Positions 47,097 to 57,700 are shown, counted from the stretch's first letter. The stretch: DNA of 64,000 nucleotides from Pelagomonas calceolata (GCA_918797485.1 CAKKNE010000006.1:3596001-3660000), one strand, 5' to 3'. Numbers and translations are program-made. Notes: a model not told the origin generated them from the sequence alone.

Positions 47097-47107
47097 CGCT
47101 CCGTAGC

Positions 47108-47218
47108 TGTCGCGTCGATGGCGTGAATTTGGGCTGTCTCTGGGCTCGAGCTGAGATGCTGCACACCGCGACGGCGCGAGTCCTTTCTTGTCGCGTCGAT
47201 GGCGTGAATTTGGGCTGT
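47108..47218 (+). repeat. 30-bp direct repeat carrying introner core, upstream of TFIIS
   Basis: TGTCGCGTCGATGGCG-TGAATTTGGGCTGT occurs at 47108-47137 and identically at 47189-47218, 51 bases apart, just before the TFIIS start (minus). GTCGCGTCGATGGCGTG is the core of family A introners, so this may be a 5'-leader intron or an insertion remnant. Confidence 0.7.
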
Positions 47219-47364
47219 GGGAGCCTCAGAGGCTGTAAACGCTCCTTTCCGGCTACGCCGCGAGTCCGCAGGCGTGCGCGGGGTGAAGCAGCGGTTCTCT
47301 GGACTGCCCGGTGAGTGCGAGCCGGTCTTTTAGCCGCCAGAGAGACGAGCTGGCAAAGCGGCGG

Positions 47365-47386
47365 GCTAGCGTAGTCCCCCACTAGG
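47365..47386 (-). promoter_or_regulatory. promoter palindrome, copy 11
   Basis: On the minus strand CCTAGTGGGGGAC-TACGCTAGC. Between divergent starts at 47096 (minus, 269 bases) and 47549 (plus, 163 bases). More diverged in the centre than most copies, but close to the copy at 4892. Confidence 0.55.
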
Positions 47387-47548
47387 ACAAGCTCTGGTTT
47401 TTAAGCAGTCGACAGTTTTGCACGTGGTGGGTTATAGCTTGTTCACTGTTGCTGCATATTCACTGCTTATTTTAGCGTTACAACGCATCGGCATCCGCTG
47501 CACTGTTAGAGTTCAACGCGCCACCTGCGACTCGAGTAGTCAGCAGCA

Positions 47549-49483
47549 ATGCGCCAACTCCTGCACCTCGTGGTGGGCAGCTGCCTCGCCGCCGGCCTGG
47601 CGCTGCCGCGGCTGCCACGCGTGCCGCGGCGCCGGCGCGCGGTCAACAGAAATAGTGCTGCGCTGCGCGGCGGCGCCGAGCCGGCGCCGGCCGTCAAGCC
47701 CTTCAGCGCGGAGCTGAAGCCGCAGCGCGCGTCGGCCAAAGACGTCTTCGCGACGGCCGCGCGGCACGCGTGGCCAAAGGGAGACTGGCCGCAGCACGCG
47801 CTCGTGGTCGCGGCGGTGGCGTTTCTCGTGGGGCAGAAATTGTTGAATGTGCGCGTGCCGTTTCTGCTGAGCCGCGTCGTCGACGCGCTGCAGGCGTCCG
47901 AAGCCGACAAGGCGTCACAAGCGGCCGCGGCGTACGTGCTGGGACGCGTGCTCACGTCGGCCTGCGGCGAGCTGCGGAGTTTGTGCTTCGCGCGCGTGTC
48001 GTTCGGCAGCGGGCGGCGCTTCGCGCGGTCGACGTTCGCGTCCTTGCACGCGCTGCCGTCGTCGTGGCACGCGAAGCGGGCCACGGGCGACGTCGCCGTC
48101 GCCTTTAGTAGAGGCGACCGGGGCTTCCGTTCTCTACTAGGCTTGGCGGCGTTCACGGTCGGGCCGACGTTCCTGGAGCTAGCATTAACTGCGTCTGCTT
48201 TAAAGAGGCGCTTCGGCACGTCGCGATATTCACTCATAGCGCTCGCGACCTTCTGCGCTTATGCTCTATGGACCGCCGTGTTAGTAGATGTGCGACTGGC
48301 GCGACGACGACGGTTGGCAGCGCTCGACCGCATGCGCGGCGCCGCCTTAGTTGATTCTTTGAGCAACCACGAGGCCGTCAAGACCTCCGGCGCCACAAAC
48401 GAGGAAGTCGCGAGGTTCGATTCTATTTTGAGAGAGACGCAGCGCGTCTCGTTAGGGTCCCAAGCGCTTGGATCGCTGCTGAACACTGGGCAAGTTCTTA
48501 TTTTCTCGTCTGGTTTACTGGCTTCGCTGAAACTCGCGCTCCGGAGTCACTTCAAAGACCCGTCATTCAGTGTCGGCGACGTCGTCGCCGTGAACGCGTT
48601 GTTGCTGCAACTGGCCCAGCCCATGAACTACCTCGGCTACACAGTCTCGGAGATCCGCCAGGGTTTGGTGGACGTCGACGCCGTCGTCCAGGCGTCGAAG
48701 GCGGCCTCTGCCGAAGCTGCCTCAAATGTGGATGATCTAACAGTGGAGAAGCCGCCCGCCATATCATTTGAATCAGTCTCTGCGCGGCGCGACGGCGAAA
48801 TTCCAGCTCTAGATAATGCTTCCTTCGAGGCCCCGGCCGGTCGAGTGACGGTGCTCTGCGGCGCGTCTGGTTCCGGCAAGTCGACGGCTCTCCGGTTGCT
48901 GAGCGGCTTGGATAGCGTCACGGAAGGTTTGGTGAAGATGGACGGCGCGCGCGCGCCGGCGCGGCCCGATGCTACGAGGTGCACCGTCGTGGCCCAAGAC
49001 GGCACTTTATTTGATGAGACCGTCGCATTTAATGTCAGAGTCGGCTCGTCAGCTTCCGACTCTGAAGTAGCGGCAGCTTTAGCAAGGGTGGGTCTCGACT
49101 TGAGTTTAGAGGCCCGCGTCGGCGAGCGCGGCGCGCGCTTGTCCGGCGGCGAGCGGCAGCGCGTCCTGGCCGCTAGGGCGCTGGTGCGACCACCAGCCCC
49201 CGTCCTGCTCCTCGACGAGGCGACGTCGGCGCTCGACGCCGGCACTGAAAGACGGGTCTTGGACGCGCTCCTCGCGCCGAAAAATGGCATGAAGCCCACG
49301 ACGTTAATCGTGGCGCATCGATTAAGAGCCGTCGCGCCGGCGGCGGACCGCGTCGTCGTCTTTGACAATGGGTCTGTGGTGGCAACGGGGACGCACGACG
49401 AGCTGCTGGCGTCTTCCTCCGTATACGGGGAGCTGTGGCGGGCGAAGGAGTCGCTGAAGGCTGACGCGACGTCTGTGGTGTAA
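47549..49483 (+). CDS. ABC half-transporter (ABCB type)
   Basis: 644 residues. N-terminal hydrophobic leader (MRQLLHLVVGSCLAAGLALP) and a basic stretch suggest organelle targeting. About six helices (75-375) precede an ATPase domain with GASGSGKST (near 440), the signature LSGGERQRVLAARAL (near 531), VLLLDEATSALD (near 551) and VAHRL (near 588). The half-size layout and NHEAVKTSGATNEEVARFDS, QPMNYLGYTVSEIRQGLVDV match Atm1/ABCB7-like and related heavy-metal/thiol exporters; NYxG and E/RQ residues in the last helix fit that group. Plastid or mitochondrial location undecided. Confidence 0.85.
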   Translation: MRQLLHLVVGSCLAAGLALPRLPRVPRRRRAVNRNSAALRGGAEPAPAVKPFSAELKPQRASAKDVFATAARHAWPKGDWPQHALVVAAVAFLVGQKLLNVRVPFLLSRVVDALQASEADKASQAAAAYVLGRVLTSACGELRSLCFARVSFGSGRRFARSTFASLHALPSSWHAKRATGDVAVAFSRGDRGFRSLLGLAAFTVGPTFLELALTASALKRRFGTSRYSLIALATFCAYALWTAVLVDVRLARRRRLAALDRMRGAALVDSLSNHEAVKTSGATNEEVARFDSILRETQRVSLGSQALGSLLNTGQVLIFSSGLLASLKLALRSHFKDPSFSVGDVVAVNALLLQLAQPMNYLGYTVSEIRQGLVDVDAVVQASKAASAEAASNVDDLTVEKPPAISFESVSARRDGEIPALDNASFEAPAGRVTVLCGASGSGKSTALRLLSGLDSVTEGLVKMDGARAPARPDATRCTVVAQDGTLFDETVAFNVRVGSSASDSEVAAALARVGLDLSLEARVGERGARLSGGERQRVLAARALVRPPAPVLLLDEATSALDAGTERRVLDALLAPKNGMKPTTLIVAHRLRAVAPAADRVVVFDNGSVVATGTHDELLASSSVYGELWRAKESLKADATSVV

Positions 49484-49751
49484 GTTTCGATATCGGGATT
49501 CTTCTCTTTCGATGGTTCTATTACTGAGCAACGTGCGGGTTTTGGCCCGGTCGGCCCAAAAAACCGGCTTCTCTCTCTCTCGGTCCTCGAGGCCATCCCG
49601 AGAGCCCTCCGAGCCCGAGGACGCGTGCGGCTCCGTGAGGCTGAAGGTTGCACAGGCACTGCGTAGGACGGCGAGTTGAGCTCTGCGTAACGCGCTAATA
49701 GCAAGACCAGGCTAATAGACCGTCGCTACGTGCAGCAGAGATACTGCAACG

Positions 49752-50099
49752 ATGATGCGGTCACTGGTTTTCGCCGCCGCTGCTCTCTCGGCGACAGCCT
49801 TCGCACCTGCAAGGCCGAGCACTGCCCTCGCGCCCGTCGCGACGCGCGAAGCCGTCGTGTTGATGGCCGTGCCGAAGAGCCGAACGTCCAAGAAGAAGAC
49901 TCGGCAGCGCAAGGCGAACTGGTTCGCGAAGGCGAACATCCAGCGGGAGCGCGCCTTGACGTTGGGACGGTCCGTGCTCTCGGAGGGCGAGGGCTCCTTC
50001 ATCTACAATCCAGACGAGGAGGATGATGACGACGACGACGAGTACGAGGATGACGACGAGGAGGAAGAGGACGACGATGAGGAGGACGACGAGGAGTAA
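49752..50099 (+). CDS. rpl32: plastid ribosomal protein bL32 with acidic tail (nuclear-encoded)
   Basis: 115 residues. Presequence MMRSLVFAAAALSATAFAPA carries the ATAFAP motif of secondary plastids. Mature bL32 begins at MAVPKSRTSKKKTRQRKANW (about 38-57) and runs to SEGEGSFIYN. A tail of about 35 Asp/Glu residues follows that ordinary bL32 lacks. Plastid bL32 is often plastid-encoded, so a nuclear copy points to gene transfer. The acidic tail might balance the basic protein or result from repeat expansion of GAC/GAG codons. Convergent with MsrB, 42 bases between stops. Confidence 0.82.
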   Translation: MMRSLVFAAAALSATAFAPARPSTALAPVATREAVVLMAVPKSRTSKKKTRQRKANWFAKANIQRERALTLGRSVLSEGEGSFIYNPDEEDDDDDDEYEDDDEEEEDDDEEDDEE

Positions 50100-50141
50100 G
50101 CAGCGAGCCGCTTCGTTCGTGTGTAATACTATTCAATAATA

Positions 50142-50681
50142 TTACAAGGGTGGGGCGTCGGGAAACGTGTCGGGAGGCGGTCCCGCGCCGATCGACTCGC
50201 GAAACCGCAGCGCGGCGCCGTTGATGCAGTAGCGTTTTCCACTCTTCATGATGGGTCCGTCATCAAACCGGTGGCCGAGGTGCCCGTCGCACTTCGCGCA
50301 CTTGCACTCGGTGCCGAACATGAAGCTCATGAAATTGCCCTTTTCGAGTTTGACGTTGTCGTCGACGGGGTCCCAGAACGAGGGCCAGCCCGTGCCCGAG
50401 TCGTACTTCGTGTCCGTGCGGAAGAGGACACTATCACATCCCTTGCGCGCGCAGACGAAGTCACCGCTCTGCTTGATGTCGTTTAAAGGTGAGGAGAACG
50501 CCGGCTCCGTGCCGCCGTTGAGCACATACCCTGCCAAACGACTACGCGGCGAGAGGTACGGGTCGTCGTCCTCCTCCTCCGCAGCGTGCCGCGCGCTGGT
50601 TCGCCGTCGCTGCGTCGTCGGCGGCACCAGCGCGGCTGCTGAGAGCATGAGGCCTAGGAGGGCTGTGGTGAGTCGCGCCAT
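50142..50681 (-). CDS. msrB: peptide methionine-R-sulfoxide reductase MsrB, organellar
   Basis: 179 residues from MARLTTALLGLMLSAAALVP, a signal peptide with plastid-like follow-up; the longer frame to 50783 has no such feature. Family motifs: GTEPAFSSPLNDIKQSGDFV, TKYDSGTGWPSFWDP, the two CxxC zinc pairs (CARKGC region; CKCAKCDGHLGH), RFDDGP and the catalytic KRYCINGAALRF (Cys, not Sec). It reduces methionine-R-sulfoxide, complementing the MsrA gene at 36907. Divergent from 51022 across a palindrome. Confidence 0.92.
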   Translation of the reverse strand: MARLTTALLGLMLSAAALVPPTTQRRRTSARHAAEEEDDDPYLSPRSRLAGYVLNGGTEPAFSSPLNDIKQSGDFVCARKGCDSVLFRTDTKYDSGTGWPSFWDPVDDNVKLEKGNFMSFMFGTECKCAKCDGHLGHRFDDGPIMKSGKRYCINGAALRFRESIGAGPPPDTFPDAPPL

Positions 50682-50803
50682 GGGTCGATCCTCTGTATCG
50701 AGGCGCTGTCTCCTCGATCTATGATCGATTATGCGCCTTTTCTGGCAGCAATAATGCCCAACAGAGCAGCTATGTGGCACCAAACTAGCTCGGCTGCGAG
50801 CTA

Positions 50804-50826
50804 GCTAGCGCCAGTAAGACACTAGC
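50804..50826 (-). promoter_or_regulatory. promoter palindrome, copy 12
   Basis: On the minus strand GCTAGTGTCTTACTGG-CGCTAGC, with an overlapping extra GCTAG. Between divergent starts at 50681 (minus, 123 bases) and 51022 (plus, 196 bases). Confidence 0.75.
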
Positions 50827-51021
50827 AAGAACTAATTTTTGTACCTAGAAGCCAAACCAAAGCGAGAAGTCGCGGTATCGCAAGCGAACCAACTGGCGAC
50901 CGCCCGTCCTCCTGGGTTCTCTCATCGCCTGGCGCTCATCAGATCATTCTCTCGCGCGGCCGGCGCGCCATCTGGAGTCCGTCCGGATTCAGGGAGAGGA
51001 CTCACAGGAGACAATCTACCA

Positions 51022-51429
51022 ATGAACCATTCGCACATGTTCTACGACGGCAAAGTGTTAGGCATGACCGACGACGGCCTGATGGCGTACTCCTCCATCG
51101 TTTTTGGTCTATATGCGGCCTACCAGTGGCGCCGGGAAGCGCAAATCGCAAGTTTGATCGCATACGCGGCCGTGATCTCGTACGCCGAACACATTTTGAG
51201 GTACGAGCTGCTGACCTGGCTCGACCGCGCCGCCGCCGTGTCCCTCGCAATAGTCCTCGTCCGCAGAATAGGCTTCATCCCGCGCCGGTGCCACCTCGCC
51301 GTAGCACTACTCCTCTGGGCGACGTGCGACATCCTCTACGGCAATTTGACACGCCCGCTCTACGTGAGCCTCCACTCGCTCTGGCACGTATGTATATGGA
51401 CCTACGTCGCCGACCTCCCCCAAGACTAG
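51022..51429 (+). CDS. small multi-TM protein, CREST/ceramidase-superfamily-like
   Basis: 135 residues from MNHSHMFYDGKVLGMTDDGL. Four to five hydrophobic helices (SSIVFGLYAAYQWR, ASLIAYAAVISYAEHILRYE, AAAVSLAIVLV, LAVALLLWATCDILYG, LYVSLHSLWHVCIWTYVADL). The final HSLWHVCIW motif is typical of the CREST superfamily (alkaline ceramidase, PER1, PAQR), whose members are membrane hydrolases using His and Asp for metal binding. It is shorter than usual, so it may be a divergent or degenerate member. Its stop is 4 bases from that of the convergent gene. Confidence 0.6.
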   Translation: MNHSHMFYDGKVLGMTDDGLMAYSSIVFGLYAAYQWRREAQIASLIAYAAVISYAEHILRYELLTWLDRAAAVSLAIVLVRRIGFIPRRCHLAVALLLWATCDILYGNLTRPLYVSLHSLWHVCIWTYVADLPQD

Positions 51430-51433
51430 TAAT

Positions 51434-53324
51434 TTATTTATACCCCGCCTCGGCCACCATCCGCTCCCGTCTCCCTCGAAACTTGTCCAGTTCCCGCAAC
51501 GCCGACTGTTTCTGCTTGAACACGCCCCTTTCGACCAACAACAGTTCGGACATTTTGGCGGACCGCGCCTTGTCGGGATGGGGAATGCCCCCATAATCAT
51601 TAACATGGTACAGGCTCATGCCGAACTTGTTCTTGTACCTCAATGAGACTTGTAAGAGATACCCTCTAGTAGCGACCTCTTGGGAAGGCATCAGCGCCGT
51701 TTTCAGGCAGGGTCTACTCCTTTTCACGAGTTCATCATCATATGATAGTAGTCTTTCAGGCTCCCACAGCGCGACGTTGACTATTTGTTGGTCCGTGGCC
51801 GGCGTGATGCCTCGCACCGACGGCACGTTCGGTCCCCTAAACACGCCTCCCCTCATACCCTTTGCGGCCGCTGTTGCCAAACCAACAGCTTCGAAGAGGT
51901 GCCGTACTGACTCACAAACTCGTAACACAATAAACCCCATGTTGCGGTGCAAACTATGATCATCTTCCCGCTGGAAGACCGCGTCACAGTTCGGTCCACA
52001 CCGCTCCAGCGCATCATCGACCAAATCTGCAATTTGTGCTGATGCGTTGCCAAAGAACCGCACATCAATCTCCGTTATAATAGCATATGTATTATCAGGT
52101 TGGGAGTCCATGGCCTCCTTGATGAGGGCGATCTTCGACCCGAAGCGCTGGGCCATCGTTTTTTGGGGCCCATCTAGCGTGCTTTCGCGCGGGACGACTC
52201 GTTTCGAATTGGTCAGTAAACTACCAAGAAACAGGTCGGCCATCTCCCTTGAACCAGGGTCGCTATGGGCCGAGTAGTAGACGGGGTACTCGCGCTGTAC
52301 TCTCCGGGCGCCGGCGGCGTTCCTCAAGTATAGAGCAAAGTCGTCGGCGCCTGCGTAGGAATTGTCACGTCGATGGCGTGGCGGTGCGGGTCTCTCGCCG
52401 CTCGGACGCGACGCCTGCTCGACGGCGTGGCGGTTGATTTCCACACCGGTCGGCGCCGAAGGCCTTCCTCAGAGTTTGTTCATCAAAGGCCTTGCCGATG
52501 ATAGAAGCGCCGCGAACACATCCTGTTAGTAATTGACCAATAGGTACCCTGGCAGGAGCGTCGTGCAAGGCCAAAGCGCCCGCGCCACCGTCGAAACCGT
52601 CTCCTTCCACACCTTGTACAAGGGCCTCCCGTCGACCATCGACCCACACTTCTAGTGTGGATGTTGTATCCGATAAAACCCGTCGGATAGCGGCAATGTC
52701 GTGCCATTTCTCATCAAATAGCTTTGAACGACCAGACGCCGTCGCTTCCCCCACGGCTCGCACCGTGTTCTGGGGCACGCCCCGCTTCTCACTTCCATAG
52801 ACCCTCAAACCGGCGCCGAAGTGGACCGAGCCATCTTCAGCGAGGGATATGCCCCAGTCGGCCCTCGCCCCTGCTCTTCGCGCCGCGGAAAGCTTGCGCT
52901 CAGCGTCGCGCATCTCGGGCGTGATGGGCCTGACCGAAGCCGCGGCCCGCAACTGCGCGAACCGCGCTTCGCTCACGAACTTTCGTCGTTCCTTCATCGC
53001 GCCCGTCGACCAGGCCGGCCCCGGGGCGGTCGCGGCGACGGCGTTTAATAAAGAACAGCCGCGCGCGTACCAGGGGGCCGTACTATTGTAGCCGTAAGCC
53101 CCAGGGACGGCCTTCCGGCAGCCGCTCGCTTTGATGGAGGCGAAGGCCGTGAACGAAGATAGTGACGCGCCGCTCCCGTCCGCGAAAATGCGGGCGTGGC
53201 CCTCGGCCGCGTAGCAGTCCGTCGTCGGCGGACGCGGGAAGTAGGGCCTGAGCTCCTGCGTCGTGTCGGCGGGCCGGCCGGTGAGCGCCTGGGCTGCTGT
53301 TGCCAGCCACAGCATCAGATGCAT
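51434..53324 (-). CDS. secreted LamG-like / glycosyltransferase fusion
   Basis: Two exons (53324-52457, 52350-51434) give 594 residues. Signal peptide MHLMLWLATAAQALTGRP. The N-terminal half (about 20-285) ends in a lectin/LamG-like segment: WGISLAEDGSVHFGAGLRVY, KWHDIAAIRRVLSDTTSTLE, VWVDGRREAL. The C-terminal half is glycosyltransferase-like: ADDFALYLRNAAGARRVQRE, NTYAIITEIDVRFFG with a DxR/DxD-like site, CDAVFQREDDHSLHRNMGFI and NVALWEPERLLSYDDELVKR. It probably modifies glycans in the Golgi. Family placement of the transferase is tentative. Confidence 0.65.
52351..52456 (-). mobile_element. introner element, family A, GC donor, perfect duplication (106 bases)
   Basis: Sense GCGCCGAC on both sides (plus-strand 52449-52456 and 52343-52350). 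Left end CGGTGTGGAAATCAACC, right end decayed (CAATTCCTACGCAG), inner GCCACGCC(A/G)TCGA repeats. Splicing at the GC restores FG-ADDFALYL. Confidence 0.85.
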
Positions 53325-53802
53325 GGGCTGCCCCGGCTGCATCCGCATCGATGCTGTATCTATGCGGCCACCATCGATGGCTGACGAATCAGTTCCGTGC
53401 TGCCCTTGGGCGTTCGCAGCAGCGCTCAATTAATGCGAAGCCCGGCCGGCAGCCGCCTCGACAGCGTGCGGGGTGGGGTGCCCGGATTCCCCTCAAGTTC
53501 GAAGAGAAGTAGCTTTAGGACTCGTCCCGCGCACCACGCACAGCTATTCCATCTATAACAACCAAACGACTCTCGAGGCAATGCGATGATGCAGATGCCA
53601 TTGGCGCACTATTATAGAGCGCACGAGCAGCCATTGCTCTAACTCACACGCTCATATAGCATCTAACGAGGCGGCATTACTCCACACACGTTGCAAGTAA
53701 CCACTGCGCCCGTTTCACTAGCACAGCAGTCCTGCACAGCACAGTGCATCAGCTGCAAATCGTAAACCGCGGCGCAAATATTGCATCAAATCGCGGTAAA
53801 CG
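53325..53802. other. divergent promoter region without palindrome
   Basis: 478 bases between 53324 (minus) and 53803 (plus). Somewhat AT-richer than its surroundings. CACTAGCAC near 53717 is a single half-site. Nothing else recognised. Confidence 0.35.
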
Positions 53803-54747
53803 ATGCTGCGCATCACCGCAACACTGGCGCTGGCGCGTGCATTTGCTGCAAATGGACCGCGTAAGCTGCGCGCGATCGCATTAGACCTCGACGGCACGTT
53901 GTGCAACAGCGCCGGCGTCGTGACGGACGCGACCGCGGCAGCGCTCGCGGCGTTCGATGGCACCATCATCATCGCCACGGGACGCGGCAAATCGCACGCT
54001 GCTGGTATCGCGAGCGACTTACGCAAACGCGGCGCCATCGTGGACGCGCTGGTCTGTTCCGACGGAGCCGTCGCCTACGCCGGCGACGCGTTCGACGAGC
54101 TAGTATTTGAGCGCGTCGCTGTTGGCTCTGTTGTCGCCGAGTCGCTTCGAGTAATCGCCGACGCCGTGCCGGGCGTGTCGTTCGGCGCGGAGATCAACGC
54201 CGCCGACGGAATTGCGGTCTCCAGCCAGACATACCTCGACACGATCGAACGCTGCAATCCCTATTTTTTCGAGAAAATGCTCAGCGGCAAGAAACCGGTC
54301 GACGACTTCTTCGCCACGGTCGCGGCCGCGGAGAGAGTGAACTGGGTCCGGTGCATCGGGGTCGGGGAGGACGACGGCTCCGGTAACTTACTGGCGGCGG
54401 TGCGCGCCGTCACGCCGGCGGGCCTCCGCTGCGAGCCGTCGACAATTCAATTACCGGGCGGGCCCGAGTCCGTCATCGTGAAACCGGACACGAGCAAAGC
54501 CGTGGGCATCGAGGCCGTCGTCGCGAGCCGAGGCATCGGGCCGGAGGAGGTCTGTGCGTTTGGCGATGCCGAGAACGACCACGACATGCTCTCCTGGGCC
54601 GGCTTTGGTGTAGTACCGTCAAATGCGCGGGACGGGGCGAAAGAGAGAGCTACATTCGTCTCCAGCCTCAGCAATGACGAGGATTTTATCAAAGACGCGC
54701 TCCAACGACCCCTCGCGGAACTTAGGAGAGAGTATACAACACCATAG
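53803..54747 (+). CDS. Cof-type HAD-IIB phosphatase with presequence
   Basis: 314 residues. Leader MLRITATLALARAFAANGP resembles a signal peptide with an AF-type site, so organelle targeting is likely. HAD motifs: I, ALDLDGTLCNSAG (Asp nucleophile near 28); II, IIIATGRGKSH; III, VIVKPDTSKAVGIEAV (Lys); IV, CAFGDAENDHDMLSWAGFGV near 252. The IIB cap (about 85-200) is present. Such enzymes dephosphorylate sugar phosphates or pyridoxal phosphate. Convergent with 54772. Confidence 0.88.
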   Translation: MLRITATLALARAFAANGPRKLRAIALDLDGTLCNSAGVVTDATAAALAAFDGTIIIATGRGKSHAAGIASDLRKRGAIVDALVCSDGAVAYAGDAFDELVFERVAVGSVVAESLRVIADAVPGVSFGAEINAADGIAVSSQTYLDTIERCNPYFFEKMLSGKKPVDDFFATVAAAERVNWVRCIGVGEDDGSGNLLAAVRAVTPAGLRCEPSTIQLPGGPESVIVKPDTSKAVGIEAVVASRGIGPEEVCAFGDAENDHDMLSWAGFGVVPSNARDGAKERATFVSSLSNDEDFIKDALQRPLAELRREYTTP

Positions 54748-54771
54748 GTTAGTCTGCGAATTGTTGCCCGC

Positions 54772-57700
54772 TCAGAGGGCAATGATCTTCTGGCCCCGTT
54801 CACCGAGAGACGTCGCCGTCAGGAAGACGAAGTTGCCCGGGTAGGCCGTCAGTAGAGCCCGTAACGGTACGGACTTGACGGTCACCGGCAGCTTGTAGAC
54901 GCCGCGTAAATACGCTCTAATCTTGTGTAACGTCGAGGCCTTGGGAGCTTGCGCGCGCATACAGTCCAAGACGCACTTTATTATCGGCGCGTCATCCCTG
55001 GAACAGGGCCAGGCTTGCGTCGGCGCGTAGCCGTCGGCCGTTAAGAGCTCCAGTTGCCTTGCCACGCCTTCGGTAGGGGGCGCTGGAAATAAACCAGGAT
55101 CCTTCGGTATGAGAGATGACGGAGCCCCGGGCTGGATGTTCGGCTTCCCGATGGGCGCGTGCTCGATGGTGCGCGGCGGTTCTATGGTCGTAGTGGTCGG
55201 TCCTTGAGGACAAAAAGAAGGTGCTGCGGCTCGGAGTTCCCCGCCGCCCTGGTTGATGTCATCAGCGGTCGAATGTTCCAGGTAAACCACATCGTTCTTC
55301 GGCACCCAGAGTATTCTCACGTTCGCCATCTTTGACCTCCTATCGAGTTCTAAGAAGGTCAACAACCCGCCATGCGTCGCTTTGACCCTCGCTAGCGTGT
55401 CCATGCCCACGCGTTGGATCAAGGCATTTCCGAGATCGACAGCAGTCAAAGCCTTGTCCGAAGCGGTAGTCAATATATCGACCACATTCCTAATGACGTT
55501 CTCTTCATCAGCCGGTGAAGAGGGCTCCGTGACTTCGACTTTAACGGGGTGCGTGGGCTTCAGCGGTCTTGCATCTTCGGGTTGGGGCTTCGCCGCCTCG
55601 CCGCAGACCGACACGTGGTTCATGGGCCGGTCGTGGTGCATGCGAAAATGCGTCGGGAACCTTTCCAGCAAACCTCGTAACCCGTCAAAATTCGTCTTGA
55701 TCACCGCGTACGTCTCGGGATCTTCGGCCTTGCACACGTCGCCCAATCTTGCGGACTGGGCCTTGCCACCGAGCTGCCGGATGACTCGCGCGAGGAAATC
55801 AACGTACGGTTTTGCTGAACCGAGATCCGCACTTTCTTTCGCCTCGTCAAGAGCTCTCGTCACGTTTTGGAGGGAGAAGCTGTCGTTGGATGAAGACGGC
55901 GGCGGTAAGGAAGCTACGGCCGTTGTTAATCTCTTGGCGTCCTTCGCCTCGAGCCCTGCTTCGACCAGATCGTCGGCTTTGAGGAGTGGGAGGGTGTCCT
56001 CATCAATATCTTCGTTCGCGAGTAAGGGAGCTACCTGTTCTAATCCTATTCGTTTCACTAGAGCTTGTATACCACCCAATCGTCTTAATGTCTCGCCGAT
56101 GCCACCCCCGGCCAGTGATCGAGCTGTTTCTAGATCAGTAGGAGTATCTATCTCGACGCAGCCCATGCCCGTCACGTCGATCACCCGCATATCCAGTCGA
56201 TCATTATCGACCAATGACGCGTGGAAGGCGTCTTCGTAGTAGTCTTGATCAGAGGCGTTCTCCAGAAACAAATCTAACTGTGCCTCTCCAAATGACTCCC
56301 CAGTGATAGAGTACAACCCGACGCACTCGCCCTGGGCGTTTGGCGGCACCTGCTTGCCGATGGCGATGACCACATCATCATCAACATGGGCGCGCACCGC
56401 CTCGGCGTCGTCGCAAGAAAATTCTAGGGGAGAAGGCCTCGCAACCGCGGCACAGGTCCCCGGGAAGCGCGCGACGGCGTCGAAGGCGCCGTCTCCCACT
56501 AGCAAATCGCCATCAACTAATAAGAATCCGGTCTGTGCTAGAGCTGGTACCGCTCTCACCGCGCAAAGTAGACTCTTGGCCGTATTTGTATTACTATACT
56601 CCTCATTCGAAATGATGGCCGGCTTCGGTAGACCCACGGCAGCGCAGGCCTCCCTGCAATGGTCTGCGACTTTTTCACTTTCGTAGCCGACCACAACCAC
56701 CAAAGCTCGAACAGCATTTCTTTTAGCGTGTCGACACAACCGTTGGAAGATGGAGGCGCCGCCCACATCCACACAACACTTTGCGCCGAGTCCTAACCTA
56801 GAACCGATGCCCGCACATAACACCACGAGGTAGTCGGAAGCTCTAGGTACAGAGGGCGCCGGCGGCCACTGCGCCGCGAAGTACTGGGCGTGGTTCGCCG
56901 ACGTGCGTTGGTGCGTCGTCACGCGGACACCTAAGCCTGCTAGCGGGCCCTTGTCGACGTAAGTGGCCATGAAGCCCCCGGCGGGCGCTATCAAGGTATT
57001 GCGAGGTGGTAGGGGTACGAACAACCCCTCCGCCGACTCGCCGACGCCGATCCACCGTCGATAGCCCTTGGCGGCTAGTAGAGCATCCAACAAGGGCCCG
57101 TTCGTGTCATTCGCGCGGCCGCCCATGGATCCCGTATGGCCGAGCCCGAAAACACCCAACTCGACACCATTACTGGTACAAGCGTGTCTCAGTGATCGTT
57201 GAGGTCCACTGCCACCTAGATCGGCCTCCGCCGCTGCGACGGCCACGAACCGACAACCTCGTGCCTTGGCGGCTTCGACGCAAGCGTTCGCGTCGATCGA
57301 AGCGCCCCAGCCCACTTGGTATCTATATATAATAGCGTCGGCGAACTCCGACGACAAAGCTTCCCCTCTAGGCCCGTTCGACGCCACGAGGACCGCTTCC
57401 AAAGGAGGCGGTGGTATGCCTTCCTTCCGCGCTAGAATGGCGAGCTTCGTCTTCAAAACTGCCCTATCATGCGTCGACGACGAGCGACGACTGCGAGAGA
57501 AGGGCATGACGGGCTTGTAGTGTTCCTCGCGCAGCGGTTGTTTTCTTTTTACGGCAGAAACTTTATGCTCGGGCCCATGGGCGTCGGGCTCGACGTAGTA
57601 GACCTGTGTGGAAGTCAAATTTCGGGCGCCCCACGCCATCGACGCGATGCTGTCTCCGTAGCTGCGGCGGCTCGACGGCGTGGAGGTTCACGAAGATATC

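Noticed and set aside
36907-50681. MsrA and MsrB as selenoproteins
   Set aside because: Both catalytic sites are read as Cys (GLGCFW, RYCING) and neither frame has an in-frame TGA.
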